Below are positions 1 through 9,739 of a DNA stretch of 37,472 nt, piece by piece. The position numbers and the translations under genes are program-made. The notes below the pieces were generated by a model. That model was not told the DNA's origin. It worked only from the letters and a program-made list of their open reading frames with translations, and ran no database searches. The number at the start of each line of letters is the position of its first letter. The stretch's first letter is position 1. This DNA is from Sideroxydans sp. (GTDB lineage Bacteria > Pseudomonadota > Gammaproteobacteria > Burkholderiales > Gallionellaceae), in NCBI GenBank assembly GCA_011620315.1, contig WOZO01000144.1, positions 1-37,472 on the forward strand, given 5' to 3'.

Positions 1-647
1 GATTCATGATTGCCGATGGTCGCGAGGGGGATACGGTAGCCAAGAAGAGTCCTAGGCTGACTGCACGTGTGCATTATAGTCTGTGGGAACCTGAAACAAA
101 CTACGGATACCTCGGGACCTATCTGGGTACGCAAAAGGTGCTGACCATCGGGGCTGCCTACGATAAGCAGGATAACGCAGCCTATGCCAATTACCCTTCA
201 CGCAGTGACATAAAGAACTACAAGGCATGGACCGTAGATGCCTTCATGGAGTACCCGTCGGAAACCGGGGTCTACACCCTGTCGGGCGCTACCTTTAATT
301 ACGATACCGGCGGTGCATATAACCAGTCTCCAGATCCTCTTCTACCGGTCAACAGTGACTTGAAGGGCTATTACATCAAGGGCGGGTACATGATTCCAGG
401 ACGAGTCGGGGCTGGACGACTTCAATTCTTTGGGCGCCATGAAAAATCTGATTATGGCGTAATAGTCGGAACTGCCTCCTATCACGATCAAAGGTGGAGC
501 AGCTTGGGGGCAAACTACTATATCGACGGGCAAAAGCTGAAACTCACTGTCGAGTATGCCAAGATATCGTTCGACACCCCACATCCGACCGATCACACGC
601 TACAGGATTACTCGCAAGCCACGATGGGGCTGCAGTTTATCTTCTGA
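1..647 (+). CDS. Outer-membrane beta-barrel (porin-like) protein, 3' fragment
   Basis: The reading frame is open to the left edge of the window: the codon before the first ATG in the track is TTC. This is therefore the C-terminal part of a longer gene, and the ATG at 6 should not be taken as the start. The protein has alternating short hydrophobic/aromatic strands rich in Tyr, Gly and Asp, and it ends in LQFIF. A terminal Phe is the usual signature of Gram-negative outer-membrane barrels recognised by the BAM complex. The strand pattern suggests a porin of the phosphate-selective or short-chain type, but the family cannot be fixed from this fragment. No convincing terminator follows it. It lies in the same direction as the two-component pair downstream, so it could be a target of that pair; this is only inference from position. 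Confidence 0.6.
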   Translation, partial: FMIADGREGDTVAKKSPRLTARVHYSLWEPETNYGYLGTYLGTQKVLTIGAAYDKQDNAAYANYPSRSDIKNYKAWTVDAFMEYPSETGVYTLSGATFNYDTGGAYNQSPDPLLPVNSDLKGYYIKGGYMIPGRVGAGRLQFFGRHEKSDYGVIVGTASYHDQRWSSLGANYYIDGQKLKLTVEYAKISFDTPHPTDHTLQDYSQATMGLQFIF

Positions 648-978
648 TCTTCTTGGTGGCGGACATGGTGATTCAGCCCCCGGATTTTGGTAAAGGCAAG
701 TATCATCGGCTCGTTATGGGGCGTCTTTCTGGGTGCCCAGTTTCGGTGGGGCGACCGGGAAGGGCTGGCTGTTCAAGATATGCGCACACTGCAGGACTAG
801 ATATGCGCACACTGCAGGACTAGGGGCATGGTTTGCAGATGATTTGATCGTCGCTGATGTAAGTCCTGTCGGCGCTCTGGTCGAAGCGTAGAATGCACTT
901 CGGCACGCTGGTTTAGAAGGCACTCGCGGGCTGAGTGGGGAGGGGGCAGCAACCGACTGTGCAATTTAGTGCGCTGTA
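648..978. other. 331-bp spacer between porin-like gene and histidine kinase
   Basis: No credible gene is visible. The 69-aa minus-strand ORF and the 109-aa plus-strand ORF here lack family resemblance and good ribosome-binding sites. The only structure I see is the 23-bp tandem duplication annotated separately. No strong sigma-70 or sigma-54 promoter was recognised by eye. Confidence 0.5.
777..823. repeat. 23-bp perfect tandem duplication
   Basis: Two adjacent identical copies start GATATGCGCACACTGCAGGA (777-799 and 800-822), and the base after each copy is g. Each unit contains the short palindrome CTGCAG. Such a duplication may be a recent slippage event or a pair of regulator half-sites upstream of the histidine kinase. 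No known motif was recognised. Confidence 0.85.
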
Positions 979-2313
979 ATGGATCGAGGCATCATGTACT
1001 GGTTGATTGGTGTTTTTCTGTTTTTGGCATTCGCCTATCTTGTGGTGCGCTTATGGGCTGAGATTAGCGCGCTCAAGCGTCTGGAAGCGAATATCCGGAA
1101 TGCGCGGGAGGGCTTGCTGGAGCCTGCTGCTATCGGTCGACTGGGCTGGACCTGCGCCGGACGAGCCATCAGCGAATACAACGCCACGATCTCAACGTTG
1201 CGCTGGATGTTCAAAAACGTCGAGGATTGTCAGAGCCGTTTCCACAACGAATATACCCGCAGCAGCACCATTCTTCAGAGCCTGCCAGGTGCCTTGCTAA
1301 GTCTGGACGAAGAGCTTCACGTAACCATCGCCAATCAACAGGCCGAGTCGCTTTTCGGAGCTGAAACAGAGAAGTTGATAGGTGCCAACCTGTTCGAATT
1401 GCTAAACCTGAACGAGCGCGACCGCGAATTGCTGCGCGATGCTTTTCTGTACAAATATCGCATCCGCAATCAAGATATCTCGCTCAACATACTCGGGAAG
1501 ACGCGCTTTTTCTCGCTCAATCTCGGGTTCTACAATGACAAGGAGTACGACATGGGTGGCGTGCTCATCCTGCAGGACATCACCGAATATAGGGAGTTGA
1601 TGGAAAGTCTGGCGATGAGCGAGAAACTGGTTGTGATGGGGCAACTGGCAGGCGGTGTCGCGCATGAGTTAAATACGCCTTTGGGTAACATTCTTGGTTA
1701 TGCTCAGCTTGTCGAGCGGGGTGCCTCCGCCTTGCCCGCGCTTTCCGGCTACGCACGGGTGATATCGGAGGAGGCTCAGCGCTGTTCGCGCGTCATTCAG
1801 GATCTGCTGAGATATGCTCGCCACGAGCAATGCACCGACAATACATGCGACATCAACCAACTGACTGTCGAGCTGATTGACGCATTCCTGACCTGCCGCC
1901 TCAAGCGCTATCTGATCGAAGTGCAGATGAACCTGTCCCCGGGCAGATTGGTGGCTGAAGGAAGCGGTGGGCAACTCGAGATCGTATTGACCAACCTTCT
2001 GAACAATTCAATCCAGGCACTTGACAACGTTCCCGACCCTCGGATCGTGATTGAAAGCAGGTTCGAGGCTCCCTATGCGATACTCAGCGTCACCGATAAC
2101 GGGCCAGGTGTGCCACCGGATATTCGCAATCGGGTGTTCGATCCGTTCTACACCACCAAGCCTGTCGGACAAGGCACTGGTTTGGGACTTTCCATCAGCA
2201 ACGCCATTGTGGCCAAGCAAGGCGGGTTCATCGTATATGACGGCGATTACAGCGATGGGGCCCGCTTCGTCATCAAGTTACTGGCAGTCGATATGAATCG
2301 GGTAAGACAATGA
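979..2313 (+). CDS. PAS-domain sensor histidine kinase (NtrB-like)
   Basis: This is a membrane-anchored histidine kinase of about 444 aa. One N-terminal transmembrane helix lies at roughly residues 6-24, with no clear periplasmic domain. A PAS-like segment covers about 95-205 (SLPGALLSLDEELHVTIANQ). The HisKA phosphoacceptor is in GGVAHELNTPL (His about 229). The HATPase_c domain has an N box (LLNNSIQAL), G1 (DNGPGVP), F box (FDPFYTTK) and G2 (GTGLGLS). An alternative start at 994 has a nearby GAGG and may be the real one, because little resembling a ribosome-binding site precedes 979. The stop overlaps the regulator start (ATGA), so the two are translationally coupled. The signal is unknown; an internal or membrane cue read by the PAS domain is likely. 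Confidence 0.92.
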   Translation: MDRGIMYWLIGVFLFLAFAYLVVRLWAEISALKRLEANIRNAREGLLEPAAIGRLGWTCAGRAISEYNATISTLRWMFKNVEDCQSRFHNEYTRSSTILQSLPGALLSLDEELHVTIANQQAESLFGAETEKLIGANLFELLNLNERDRELLRDAFLYKYRIRNQDISLNILGKTRFFSLNLGFYNDKEYDMGGVLILQDITEYRELMESLAMSEKLVVMGQLAGGVAHELNTPLGNILGYAQLVERGASALPALSGYARVISEEAQRCSRVIQDLLRYARHEQCTDNTCDINQLTVELIDAFLTCRLKRYLIEVQMNLSPGRLVAEGSGGQLEIVLTNLLNNSIQALDNVPDPRIVIESRFEAPYAILSVTDNGPGVPPDIRNRVFDPFYTTKPVGQGTGLGLSISNAIVAKQGGFIVYDGDYSDGARFVIKLLAVDMNRVRQ

Positions 2314-3740
2314 GACAGGGAAAAGACATGATCGCCGGATATGGAGCCAAGCACGGCGACTACAGCCCCGTCATCTTGGTTACCGAAGATGACAAGAACA
2401 TGCGCGAGCTGATCGTCACGGTGCTGGGTGAATCGGAAATGGACTTTGATGTTGCGGCTGCCGAAAATGCACATGAGGCGATGTCCTTTCTGGAGAAACA
2501 TTGTGTGGCTGTGGTACTGACCGACCTGCGAATGCCGGGAGCCGATGGGCTGGATCTGCTGAAGTTCGTAAAAGCGCGTGATGCGTTGACACAAGTTGTG
2601 CTGGTCACAGGCTATGCGACTGTGGAATCTGCTGTTTCCGCACTCAAGGATGGGGCGTACGACTATGTCCAGAAGCCATTCGACACTGTAAAGCTGCGCT
2701 GTGTGGTTGAAAAGGCACTGGAGTTCTATCTGCTGTCGACCGAGAACGAGCGCCTGAGATTGCAGCACCGGGCTTACGAGGACGGCGGGGAGATGATCGG
2801 TCAGTCGCCGGCGAAGGAGCGAGTGGAAAAGCTCATTACTGCCGCTTCTGCGTACGATTCGAGTGTATTCGTGTTCGGAGAGAGCGGTACAGGAAAGGAA
2901 CTGGTTGCGCGCCAGATACACTTGAGAAGCAAGCGACGGGAGAAACAGTTTGTTGCGATCAATTGCGCCGCGATCCCGGAGAACCTGATCGAGAGCGAAC
3001 TGTTCGGATTTCGCAAAGGTGCATTTACCGGCGCAGAGCGAAGCAAACCGGGGCTTTTCGAAGTGGCAGAGGGCGGCACGATCTTTTTTGATGAAATCAA
3101 TAATGCCTCGATGTCGCTCCAAGCCAAACTGCTGCGTGTCGCCCAGGATGGAAGCTACTATCCCATGGGGGCGACTGAGGAGATACATGTCGATGTACGC
3201 ATCATCGCTGCCTGCAATCGACCCGTCGCCGAGCTGGTTGAAAAGGGGCAATTCCGTGAGGATCTGTTCTATCGGCTCTCGGTCATCGAGATCACAGTCC
3301 CCCCGCTGCGCGAGCGGCGTGAGGATATTGCGCTGCTGACCTATTATTTCCTGAACAAGCACACCCTCCGGCTCGACAAACACATTACCGGCGTCAGCAC
3401 TGCGGTATTGGGTGCATTGATGCGCTACGAATGGCTTGGCAACATAAGGGAACTTGAAAACGTGATTCAGAGGATGATCATTCTGACCGAGTCAGAACAG
3501 ATCGATATCGATGTGCTTCCGCCCCGCTTGCTGGAACAGAAGGAAGTGCGCGGGCGGACGATGGATTACCTGCCCCCTCAGAGTCTGGATGATGTTGAAG
3601 CCTATTTCATTCGCAAGACTTTGCGGGAGACACGGGGTGACCGCTCACTGGCTGCGGAGATCCTTGGTATCGATAAGTCCACCTTGTGGCGAAAGGTTAA
3701 GCGCTACAGTATCGAAGAGTCAGAGTTCGTCGAGAAGTAG
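2310..3740 (+). CDS. Sigma-54-dependent response regulator (NtrC family)
   Basis: This 476-aa protein has three parts. A receiver domain (about 20-135) carries the acidic pocket EDD at 26-28, phosphoacceptor Asp72 in VLTDLRMPG and a conserved Lys in VQKPFD. The AAA+ central domain (about 155-390) has Walker A GESGTGKE near 190, the sigma-54 contact loop GAFTGA, a Walker B variant GGTIFFDEI and the arginine-finger segment REDLFYRLSV. A C-terminal Fis-type helix-turn-helix reads LAAEILGIDKSTLWRKVKRY. It should activate sigma-54 promoters once phosphorylated by the upstream kinase. It is not PrpR, which has a different N-terminal domain, so its closeness to the propionate operon is probably incidental. 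Targets are unknown; no consensus -24/-12 promoter was found nearby. Confidence 0.94.
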   Translation: MRQGKDMIAGYGAKHGDYSPVILVTEDDKNMRELIVTVLGESEMDFDVAAAENAHEAMSFLEKHCVAVVLTDLRMPGADGLDLLKFVKARDALTQVVLVTGYATVESAVSALKDGAYDYVQKPFDTVKLRCVVEKALEFYLLSTENERLRLQHRAYEDGGEMIGQSPAKERVEKLITAASAYDSSVFVFGESGTGKELVARQIHLRSKRREKQFVAINCAAIPENLIESELFGFRKGAFTGAERSKPGLFEVAEGGTIFFDEINNASMSLQAKLLRVAQDGSYYPMGATEEIHVDVRIIAACNRPVAELVEKGQFREDLFYRLSVIEITVPPLRERREDIALLTYYFLNKHTLRLDKHITGVSTAVLGALMRYEWLGNIRELENVIQRMIILTESEQIDIDVLPPRLLEQKEVRGRTMDYLPPQSLDDVEAYFIRKTLRETRGDRSLAAEILGIDKSTLWRKVKRYSIEESEFVEK

Positions 3741-3964
3741 ACCACATAGATGAATTGCTATTTGCAAAGGCTTCACAGAAGATCGATTGCCATGGATTCA
3801 GCATGTTGGTCGGTCATGCGAGCCATTGGGGGTTCGATAGCATGCCCCGCGACGCAAAAGCGGATTCTCGCTTGCACTTCCTTGCTGAGCGCCCGCTACG
3901 GCTGATCGATCACCTATAAGCTTTCACCCCGCCACTCACCGAGTGACAGGTCTCTAGCACCAAC

Positions 3965-5854
3965 TCAGGCAACAAATCCTTTCTTCTTCAGCGTCTCGAT
4001 GATCTCGTTGATCACACCCGGATCGTCGATGGTGGACGGTACGTTGTATTCCTTGCCGTTGACGATGCCGTTCAGCGTCTTGCGCAAGGTCTTGCCGGAA
4101 CGGGTCTTGGGCAGGCGTTTCAATATCACCGAGTCCTTGTAGCAGGCGATGGCGCCGATGTGTTCGCGGATGTTGGCGACGAGTTCTTTTTGCAGCACGG
4201 TTTCCTCGATGCTGACTCCGGATTTGAGCACCACCAGGCCCATCGGCACCTGGCCTTTGAGCTCATCGTCGCGTGCAATGACGGCGCATTCGGCCACCAA
4301 GGGATGACCTGCCACCACTTCCTCGATCTCGCCGGTGGACAGGCGGTGTCCTGCCACGTTGATCACGTCGTCCACGCGGCCCATCACGAACACATAGCCT
4401 TCGTCGTCGATGTAACCGCCGTCGCCGGTGGTGTAGTAGCCGGGCAGGAATTGCAAATAGCTGTCGCGGAATTTGAAGTCGTCACCCCACACGCGGTTCA
4501 TGCAGGAGGGCGGCAGCGGCAGCCTGATGGCGATGTAGCCCTGCTCATTGCGCGCCAGTTGCTTGCCGTTCTCGTCGAGGATGCGCACGTCGAAGCCCGG
4601 TGTGGGCAGGGTGGAGGAACCGAGCTTCACCGGCTTGGGTTCCACGCCCCACAGGTTGGCGGTGATGCCCCAGCCGGTCTCGGTCTGCCACCAGTGGTCG
4701 ACCACGGTCTTGCCGCTCTTTTCGGTGAGCCATTCCTGCGTGGGCGGGTCGAGGCGTTCGCCTGCCGAGAAGATCACTTGCAGGCTCGACAGGTCGTACG
4801 GTTTCATCAGCAGCGCATCGGGGTCTTCTTTCTTCACCGCACGGAACGCGGTGGGCGCGGTGAAGAACGACTTCACCTTGTACTCGGAGATGATGCGCCA
4901 CAGCGCGCCGGCGTCCGGCGTCATGATCGGTTTTCCTTCGTAGACTATCGTGGTGCAGCCGTGCAGCAGCGGGCCATAGACGATGTAGGAGTGACCGACC
5001 ACCCAGCCAACATCTGACGCGGCCCAGAACACATCGCCCGCTTCCACGTTGTAGATGGACTTCATGCTGTAGTTGAGCGCCACGGCATGGCCGCCGTTCT
5101 CGCGCACCACGCCTTTGGGTTTGCCGGTGGTGCCGGAGGTGTAGAGGATGTATAGCGGGTCGCTGCCTTTCACCGGCGTGCAGTCCACTGCTTTGGATTT
5201 TTCCAGCAGCGATGACCAATCGTGGTCGCGACCTTCGATCATGCTCGCAGTCGCTTGCGGACGTTGCAGCACCAGGCAGCTCTGCGGTTTGTGTTTAGCC
5301 AGTTCGAAGGCTTTGTCCACCAGCGGTTTGTACTCGATGACCTTCTTCACTTCGATGCCGCAGGAAGCGGTCATGATCACTTTGGGGGTGGCGTCGTCGA
5401 TGCGCACCGCCAGCTCGGGCGGCGCGAAACCGCCGAACACCACCGAGTGGATCGCGCCCAGTCGCGCCACCGCCAGCATGGCGACCACGGCCTCCTGGAT
5501 CATCGGCATGTAGATGATGACGCGGTCGCCCTTGACCACACCGAGGTCGGCCAGCATGCCCGCCGTGCGTGCGACTTGGTCGGTCAGCTCGGCATAAGTA
5601 ATCTTCGTTTTCGTATTGGTGACGGGAGAGTCGTAGATGATCGCAGTCTGCTCGCCGCGGCCGTTCTTCACGTGATAGTCGAGCGCCATGTAGCAGGTGT
5701 TCATCTCGCCGTCGGCGAACCAGTGGCCGATGCCGTCAGCGTCGGTGCTCAATATCTGCTGCGGGAATTTGTACCACTCCAGCAACTTGGCCTGGTCGCC
5801 CCAGAAGCCCTCCGGATCATTCATCGAACGGTCGTACTCTGATTGGTAACTCAT
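3965..5854 (-). CDS. prpE: Propionate-CoA ligase PrpE
   Basis: This acyl-CoA synthetase (AMP-forming) of 629 aa activates propionate to propionyl-CoA through propionyl-AMP, feeding the methylcitrate cycle encoded upstream. The P-loop-like motif YTSGTTGKPKG, the motif WWQTETGW and the C-terminal hinge/CoA region DDVINVAGHRLSTGEIEE are all visible. The acyl-lysine is in KTRSGKTLRKTL. The RLSTGEIEE form and the operon context favour PrpE over acetyl-CoA synthetase, although acetate may also be used. The track ORF is 49 aa too long: the ATG at 5854 is preceded by a strong GGAGGAG-like site and gives the family start MSYQSEYDRS. It is the last gene of the prp operon, 62 bp after prpF. Confidence 0.93.
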   Translation of the reverse strand: MSYQSEYDRSMNDPEGFWGDQAKLLEWYKFPQQILSTDADGIGHWFADGEMNTCYMALDYHVKNGRGEQTAIIYDSPVTNTKTKITYAELTDQVARTAGMLADLGVVKGDRVIIYMPMIQEAVVAMLAVARLGAIHSVVFGGFAPPELAVRIDDATPKVIMTASCGIEVKKVIEYKPLVDKAFELAKHKPQSCLVLQRPQATASMIEGRDHDWSSLLEKSKAVDCTPVKGSDPLYILYTSGTTGKPKGVVRENGGHAVALNYSMKSIYNVEAGDVFWAASDVGWVVGHSYIVYGPLLHGCTTIVYEGKPIMTPDAGALWRIISEYKVKSFFTAPTAFRAVKKEDPDALLMKPYDLSSLQVIFSAGERLDPPTQEWLTEKSGKTVVDHWWQTETGWGITANLWGVEPKPVKLGSSTLPTPGFDVRILDENGKQLARNEQGYIAIRLPLPPSCMNRVWGDDFKFRDSYLQFLPGYYTTGDGGYIDDEGYVFVMGRVDDVINVAGHRLSTGEIEEVVAGHPLVAECAVIARDDELKGQVPMGLVVLKSGVSIEETVLQKELVANIREHIGAIACYKDSVILKRLPKTRSGKTLRKTLNGIVNGKEYNVPSTIDDPGVINEIIETLKKKGFVA

Positions 5855-5916
5855 TTCGACTCCTCCCTGATAGTGCAGCCCATGCGGGCAAACAAAGTTA
5901 TTCGGTTGAAACGAAT

Positions 5917-7104
5917 CTAAAAACTGTCTCCCGGAACATGCACCCAGCCTTCCATCAGCACGCGCGCGCTGCGGCTCATGGTGACTTTCTCGACCTTCCA
6001 CTCGCCGCCGTTGTTGCTGGCGGCCGCACCGACTCGTAATGTACCGGAGGGATGGCCGAACTTCACCACATCGCGTTCACCGCCGCCCGCGGCCAGATTC
6101 ACCAGCGTGCCGGGGATCGCTGCGGCCGTGCCGATGGCGACCGCTGCCGTGCCCATCATGGCATGGTGCAGTTTGCCCATCGACAGGGCGCGCACCAGCA
6201 GATCGACTTCGGAAGCGCTGATCTTCTTGCCGCTTGATGCCACATGGTCGACGGGTGGCGCAACAAACGCGACCTTCGGGGTGTGCTGCCGGGTCGCGGC
6301 TTCTTCCGGGGTTTTGATCAAACCCATGCGCAATGCACCAGCCACGCGGATCTTTTCGAAACGCGCCAGCGCTGCAGGGTCGGTGTTGATGGCTTCGCGC
6401 AGTTCGGTACCGGTGTAGCCGATATCCTTTGCATTCACGAATACGGTCGGGATACCGGCGGTGATCATGGTGGCCGGGAAACTGCCGACACCGGGGACAT
6501 CGAGCTGGTCGACCAGATTGCCGGTCGGGAACAGGCTGCCGCCTTCTTCACTGTCATCGGAGGGGTCCATGAACTCCAGCACGATCTCCGCTGCAGGGAA
6601 GGTCACGCCGTCCAGTTCGAAATCACCTGTCTCCTGCACCTGACCGTTGCTGACCGGCACATGCGCGATGATGGTCTTGCTGATGTTGGCCTGCCAGATG
6701 CGTACGGTGCAGACGCCCTCTTTAAGACGCGCGGCATCGATATATCCGGCATGGATCGCGAAAGCGCCTGCGCCTGTGGAGAGGTTGCCGCAGTTGCCGC
6801 TCCAGTCGACGAAGTCCTTGTCGATGGAGACCTGGCCGTAGAGGTAATCCACATCATGGTCGGGGCGAGTGCTCTTGGCCAGGATCACGCACTTGCTGGT
6901 ACTGGAGGTCGCGCCCCCCATGCCGTCGATCTGTGCGGCGTAGGGGTCTGGGCTGCCGATCACGCGCTGGAACAATTTGTCGCGCGCCTTGCCGGGGACC
7001 TGCGCGGCTTGCGGCAAGTCTTCCAGGCGGAAGAACACCCCCTTGGAAGTGCCGCCGCGCATATACGTGGCGGGGATCCTGATCTGCTGTGCTTGGGCCA
7101 TCAT
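5917..7104 (-). CDS. prpF: 2-methylaconitate cis-trans isomerase PrpF
   Basis: This 395-aa PrpF-family protein has the diaminopimelate-epimerase-like fold. Family motifs include RGGTSKGVFF at the N-terminus, DGMGGATSSTSK, and WSGNCGNLSTGAGAF, which carries the conserved Cys. PrpF converts the 2-methylaconitate isomer made by AcnD into the isomer that can be rehydrated to 2-methylisocitrate. It is therefore needed when AcnD replaces PrpD, exactly the arrangement here. The start codon overlaps the acnD stop (ATGA), showing tight coupling. A second in-frame ATG follows immediately, so the start is uncertain by one codon. Length and motifs are complete with no sign of decay. Confidence 0.95.
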   Translation of the reverse strand: MMAQAQQIRIPATYMRGGTSKGVFFRLEDLPQAAQVPGKARDKLFQRVIGSPDPYAAQIDGMGGATSSTSKCVILAKSTRPDHDVDYLYGQVSIDKDFVDWSGNCGNLSTGAGAFAIHAGYIDAARLKEGVCTVRIWQANISKTIIAHVPVSNGQVQETGDFELDGVTFPAAEIVLEFMDPSDDSEEGGSLFPTGNLVDQLDVPGVGSFPATMITAGIPTVFVNAKDIGYTGTELREAINTDPAALARFEKIRVAGALRMGLIKTPEEAATRQHTPKVAFVAPPVDHVASSGKKISASEVDLLVRALSMGKLHHAMMGTAAVAIGTAAAIPGTLVNLAAGGGERDVVKFGHPSGTLRVGAAASNNGGEWKVEKVTMSRSARVLMEGWVHVPGDSF

Positions 7105-9707
7105 GCCGCTCCTTCGAGGAAGTCCTGCGCAAAGCGTTGCAGTACACCGCCCGCCTTGTAGACACGCACTTCGGCAGCGGTATCCAGACGGCAGGTGACC
7201 GGGATGCGCACCGAAGCACCATTCCTGCGGTGCATGATCACGGTCAGTTTTGCGCGCGGCGTGATGTCGCCTTCCACATCATAGGTCTCGCTACCGTCGA
7301 TGGCGTAAGTCTTGCGCGTATCGCCCGCCTTGAACTCCAGCGGCAGCACGCCCATGCCGACCAAATTGGTGCGGTGGATGCGCTCGAAACCTTCCGCAAC
7401 GATGACTTCCACACCGGCCAGACGCACGCCTTTGGCTGCCCAGTCGCGCGAAGAGCCCTGACCGTAGTCGGCGCCCGCGATGATGATCAGGTTCTGCTTG
7501 CGCTCCATGTAAGTCTCGATGGCTTCCCACATGCGCATCACCTTGCCGTCCGGTTCGACGCGGGCGAGGGAGCCTTTCTTTACCTCACCATCGAGCACGG
7601 CCATCTCGTTGACCAATTGCGGATTGGCAAACGTGGCGCGTTGCGCGGTGAGGTGGTCGCCGCGGTGCGTCGCATAGGAGTTGAAGTCCTCTTCCGGCAG
7701 GCCCATCTTCGCCAGATATTCACCGGCAGCAGAGTCGAGCAGGATCGCGTTCGAAGGCGACAAGTGGTCGGTGGTGATGTTGTCCGGCAATACGGCAAGC
7801 GGACGCATTCCCTTCATCGTGCGAACACCTGCCAGTGCGCCTTCCCAATACGGCGGACGACGGATGTAGGTGGACTTTGGCCGCCAGTCGTACAACGGGC
7901 ACTTCGCCGCTTCGATCACGCCCAGATCGAACATCGGGTTGTAGACCTGCTTGAACTGTTCCGGCTTCACGCTGGACGCAACGATCGCGTCGATCTCTTC
8001 GTCGGCAGGCCAGATGTCTTTCAGCGTGACTGGCTTGCCGGACTTGTCCGTGCCCAGTGCATCTTGTTCGATATCGAAGCGCACCGTACCCGCGATGGCG
8101 TAAGCGACCACCAGCGGCGGGGAAGCCAGGAAGGCCTGCTTCGCATACGGGTGGATACGACCGTCGAAGTTGCGGTTGCCGGACAGTACGGCGGTGGCGC
8201 ACAGGTCGCGGTCTATGATCTCCTGCTGGATCTTGGGATCGAGTGCGCCGGACATGCCGTTACACGTGGTGCAGGCGAAGCCGACGATGCCGAAGCCCAG
8301 TTTCTCCAGTTCCGTCAGCAGGCCCGCTTCTTTCAGGTAAAGCTCGGCGACTTTGGAGCCGGGCGCAAAAGAAGTCTTGACCCAGGGCTTGCGCAGCAGA
8401 CCCAGCGCGTTGGCTTTCTTCGCCAGCAGAGCCGCTGCCACCACGTTGCGCGGGTTGGAGGTGTTGGTGCAGGAAGTGATGGCCGCGATGATGACCGCGC
8501 CATCCGGCATCAGGCCTTGCGCTTCTTCGGCCTTGCCCGCAGCCAGCTTGGTTTCGTCGGCGATGCCGCGCTCATGCAGGGCGGACGTCGGCAGACGACG
8601 GTGAGGGTTGGACGGGCCGGCCATATTGCGCACCACGCTGGACAGATCGAAGTTCAGCACGCGCTCGTATTCGGCGGCAACCATCTGGTCCGCCCACAGG
8701 CCGGTGGTCTTGGCATAGTTCTCCACGAGGGCGACCTGCTCGGGCTCGCGGCCGGTCAGCTTCAGGTAGGTGATGGTCTGCGCGTCGATGTAGAACATCG
8801 CCGCCGTCGCTCCGTATTCCGGGCACATGTTGGAGATGGTCGCTCGGTCGCCGATGCTGAGGCTGTCCGCACCCGCGCCGAAGAATTCGACCCAGGCGCC
8901 AACCACTTTTTCCATGCGCAAAAACTCGGTCAGCGCCAGCACGATGTCGGTGGCGGTGATGCCGGGCTGCCGCTTGCCGACCAGCTTGACGCCGACGATG
9001 TCCGGCAGGCGCATCATGGAAGGCAAGCCCAGCATGACGGTCTCCGCTTCCAGACCGCCAACACCAATCGCGATCACGCCGAGGGCATCGACATGCGGCG
9101 TGTGCGAGTCGGTGCCCACGCAGGTATCGGGGAAGGCAACGCCGTCGCGCGCCTGGATCACCGGCGACATCTTCTCCAGATTGATCTGGTGCATGATGCC
9201 GTTGCCGGCCGGGATCACGTCAACATTCTTGAACGCGGTCTTGGTCCACTCGATGAAATGGAAACGGTCCTCGTTGCGACGGTCTTCGATCTCGCGGTTC
9301 TTGCGGAATGCATCCTTGTCGAAGCCGGCCGCTTCCACGGCTAGCGAGTGATCGACGATTAACTGCGTCGGCACCACCGGGTTGATCAAGGCCGGGTCAC
9401 CGCCCCGGTCGGTGATCGCGTCACGCAGACCGGCGAGGTCCACCAGGGCGGTCTGGCCGAGGATGTCGTGGCACACCACACGTGCGGGATACCAGGGGAA
9501 ATCGAGATCGTTCTTGCGCTCGATGAGTTGTTTCAGCGCATCGGTCAACGCTTCCGGTTCGCAGCGGCGCACCAGTTGTTCTGCCAGCACTTTGGAAGTG
9601 TAGGGCAGCTTGGCATAAGCGCCGGACTGGATGGCTTCGACTGCCGCTCGGGTGTCGAAGAAGTCCAGCTTGGTTCCGGCCAAGTGCTTGCGGTATGCGG
9701 TATTCAT
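7101..9707 (-). CDS. acnD: Fe/S-dependent 2-methylisocitrate dehydratase AcnD
   Basis: This 868-aa aconitase-superfamily enzyme dehydrates 2-methylcitrate to 2-methylaconitate. The [4Fe-4S] ligand motifs are visible as TSCTNTSNPRN and GFACTTCNG. Substrate-binding segments include GTDSHTPHVD near the N-terminal third and GADYGQGSSRDWAAKG in the C-terminal swivel domain. Overlap with prpF and position in a prp operon mark it as AcnD rather than housekeeping AcnA. The long plus-strand ORF opposite (751 aa) is a GC-rich shadow. The gene is separated from prpC by about 150 bp containing a large inverted repeat, which may modulate expression of the distal genes. Confidence 0.96.
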   Translation of the reverse strand: MNTAYRKHLAGTKLDFFDTRAAVEAIQSGAYAKLPYTSKVLAEQLVRRCEPEALTDALKQLIERKNDLDFPWYPARVVCHDILGQTALVDLAGLRDAITDRGGDPALINPVVPTQLIVDHSLAVEAAGFDKDAFRKNREIEDRRNEDRFHFIEWTKTAFKNVDVIPAGNGIMHQINLEKMSPVIQARDGVAFPDTCVGTDSHTPHVDALGVIAIGVGGLEAETVMLGLPSMMRLPDIVGVKLVGKRQPGITATDIVLALTEFLRMEKVVGAWVEFFGAGADSLSIGDRATISNMCPEYGATAAMFYIDAQTITYLKLTGREPEQVALVENYAKTTGLWADQMVAAEYERVLNFDLSSVVRNMAGPSNPHRRLPTSALHERGIADETKLAAGKAEEAQGLMPDGAVIIAAITSCTNTSNPRNVVAAALLAKKANALGLLRKPWVKTSFAPGSKVAELYLKEAGLLTELEKLGFGIVGFACTTCNGMSGALDPKIQQEIIDRDLCATAVLSGNRNFDGRIHPYAKQAFLASPPLVVAYAIAGTVRFDIEQDALGTDKSGKPVTLKDIWPADEEIDAIVASSVKPEQFKQVYNPMFDLGVIEAAKCPLYDWRPKSTYIRRPPYWEGALAGVRTMKGMRPLAVLPDNITTDHLSPSNAILLDSAAGEYLAKMGLPEEDFNSYATHRGDHLTAQRATFANPQLVNEMAVLDGEVKKGSLARVEPDGKVMRMWEAIETYMERKQNLIIIAGADYGQGSSRDWAAKGVRLAGVEVIVAEGFERIHRTNLVGMGVLPLEFKAGDTRKTYAIDGSETYDVEGDITPRAKLTVIMHRRNGASVRIPVTCRLDTAAEVRVYKAGGVLQRFAQDFLEGAA

Positions 9708-9739
9708 GATGTCTTTCTGGCTAAAGTCAAAAGCTATTT

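Noticed and set aside
714-923. 69-aa minus-strand ORF in the spacer before the histidine kinase
   Set aside because: There is no ribosome-binding site and no family resemblance, and it runs through the tandem duplication, so coding is unlikely.
3870-3890. Sigma-54-like sequence TTGCACTTCCTTGCT after the response-regulator gene
   Set aside because: The spacing between the GC-containing halves is one base too short for a -24/-12 promoter and the GG of the -24 element is missing.
7089-9344. 751-aa plus-strand ORF opposite acnD
   Set aside because: It lies entirely antisense to a clear aconitase-family gene, is rich in Arg/His/Gly as expected of a GC-rich shadow frame, and has no recognisable domain.
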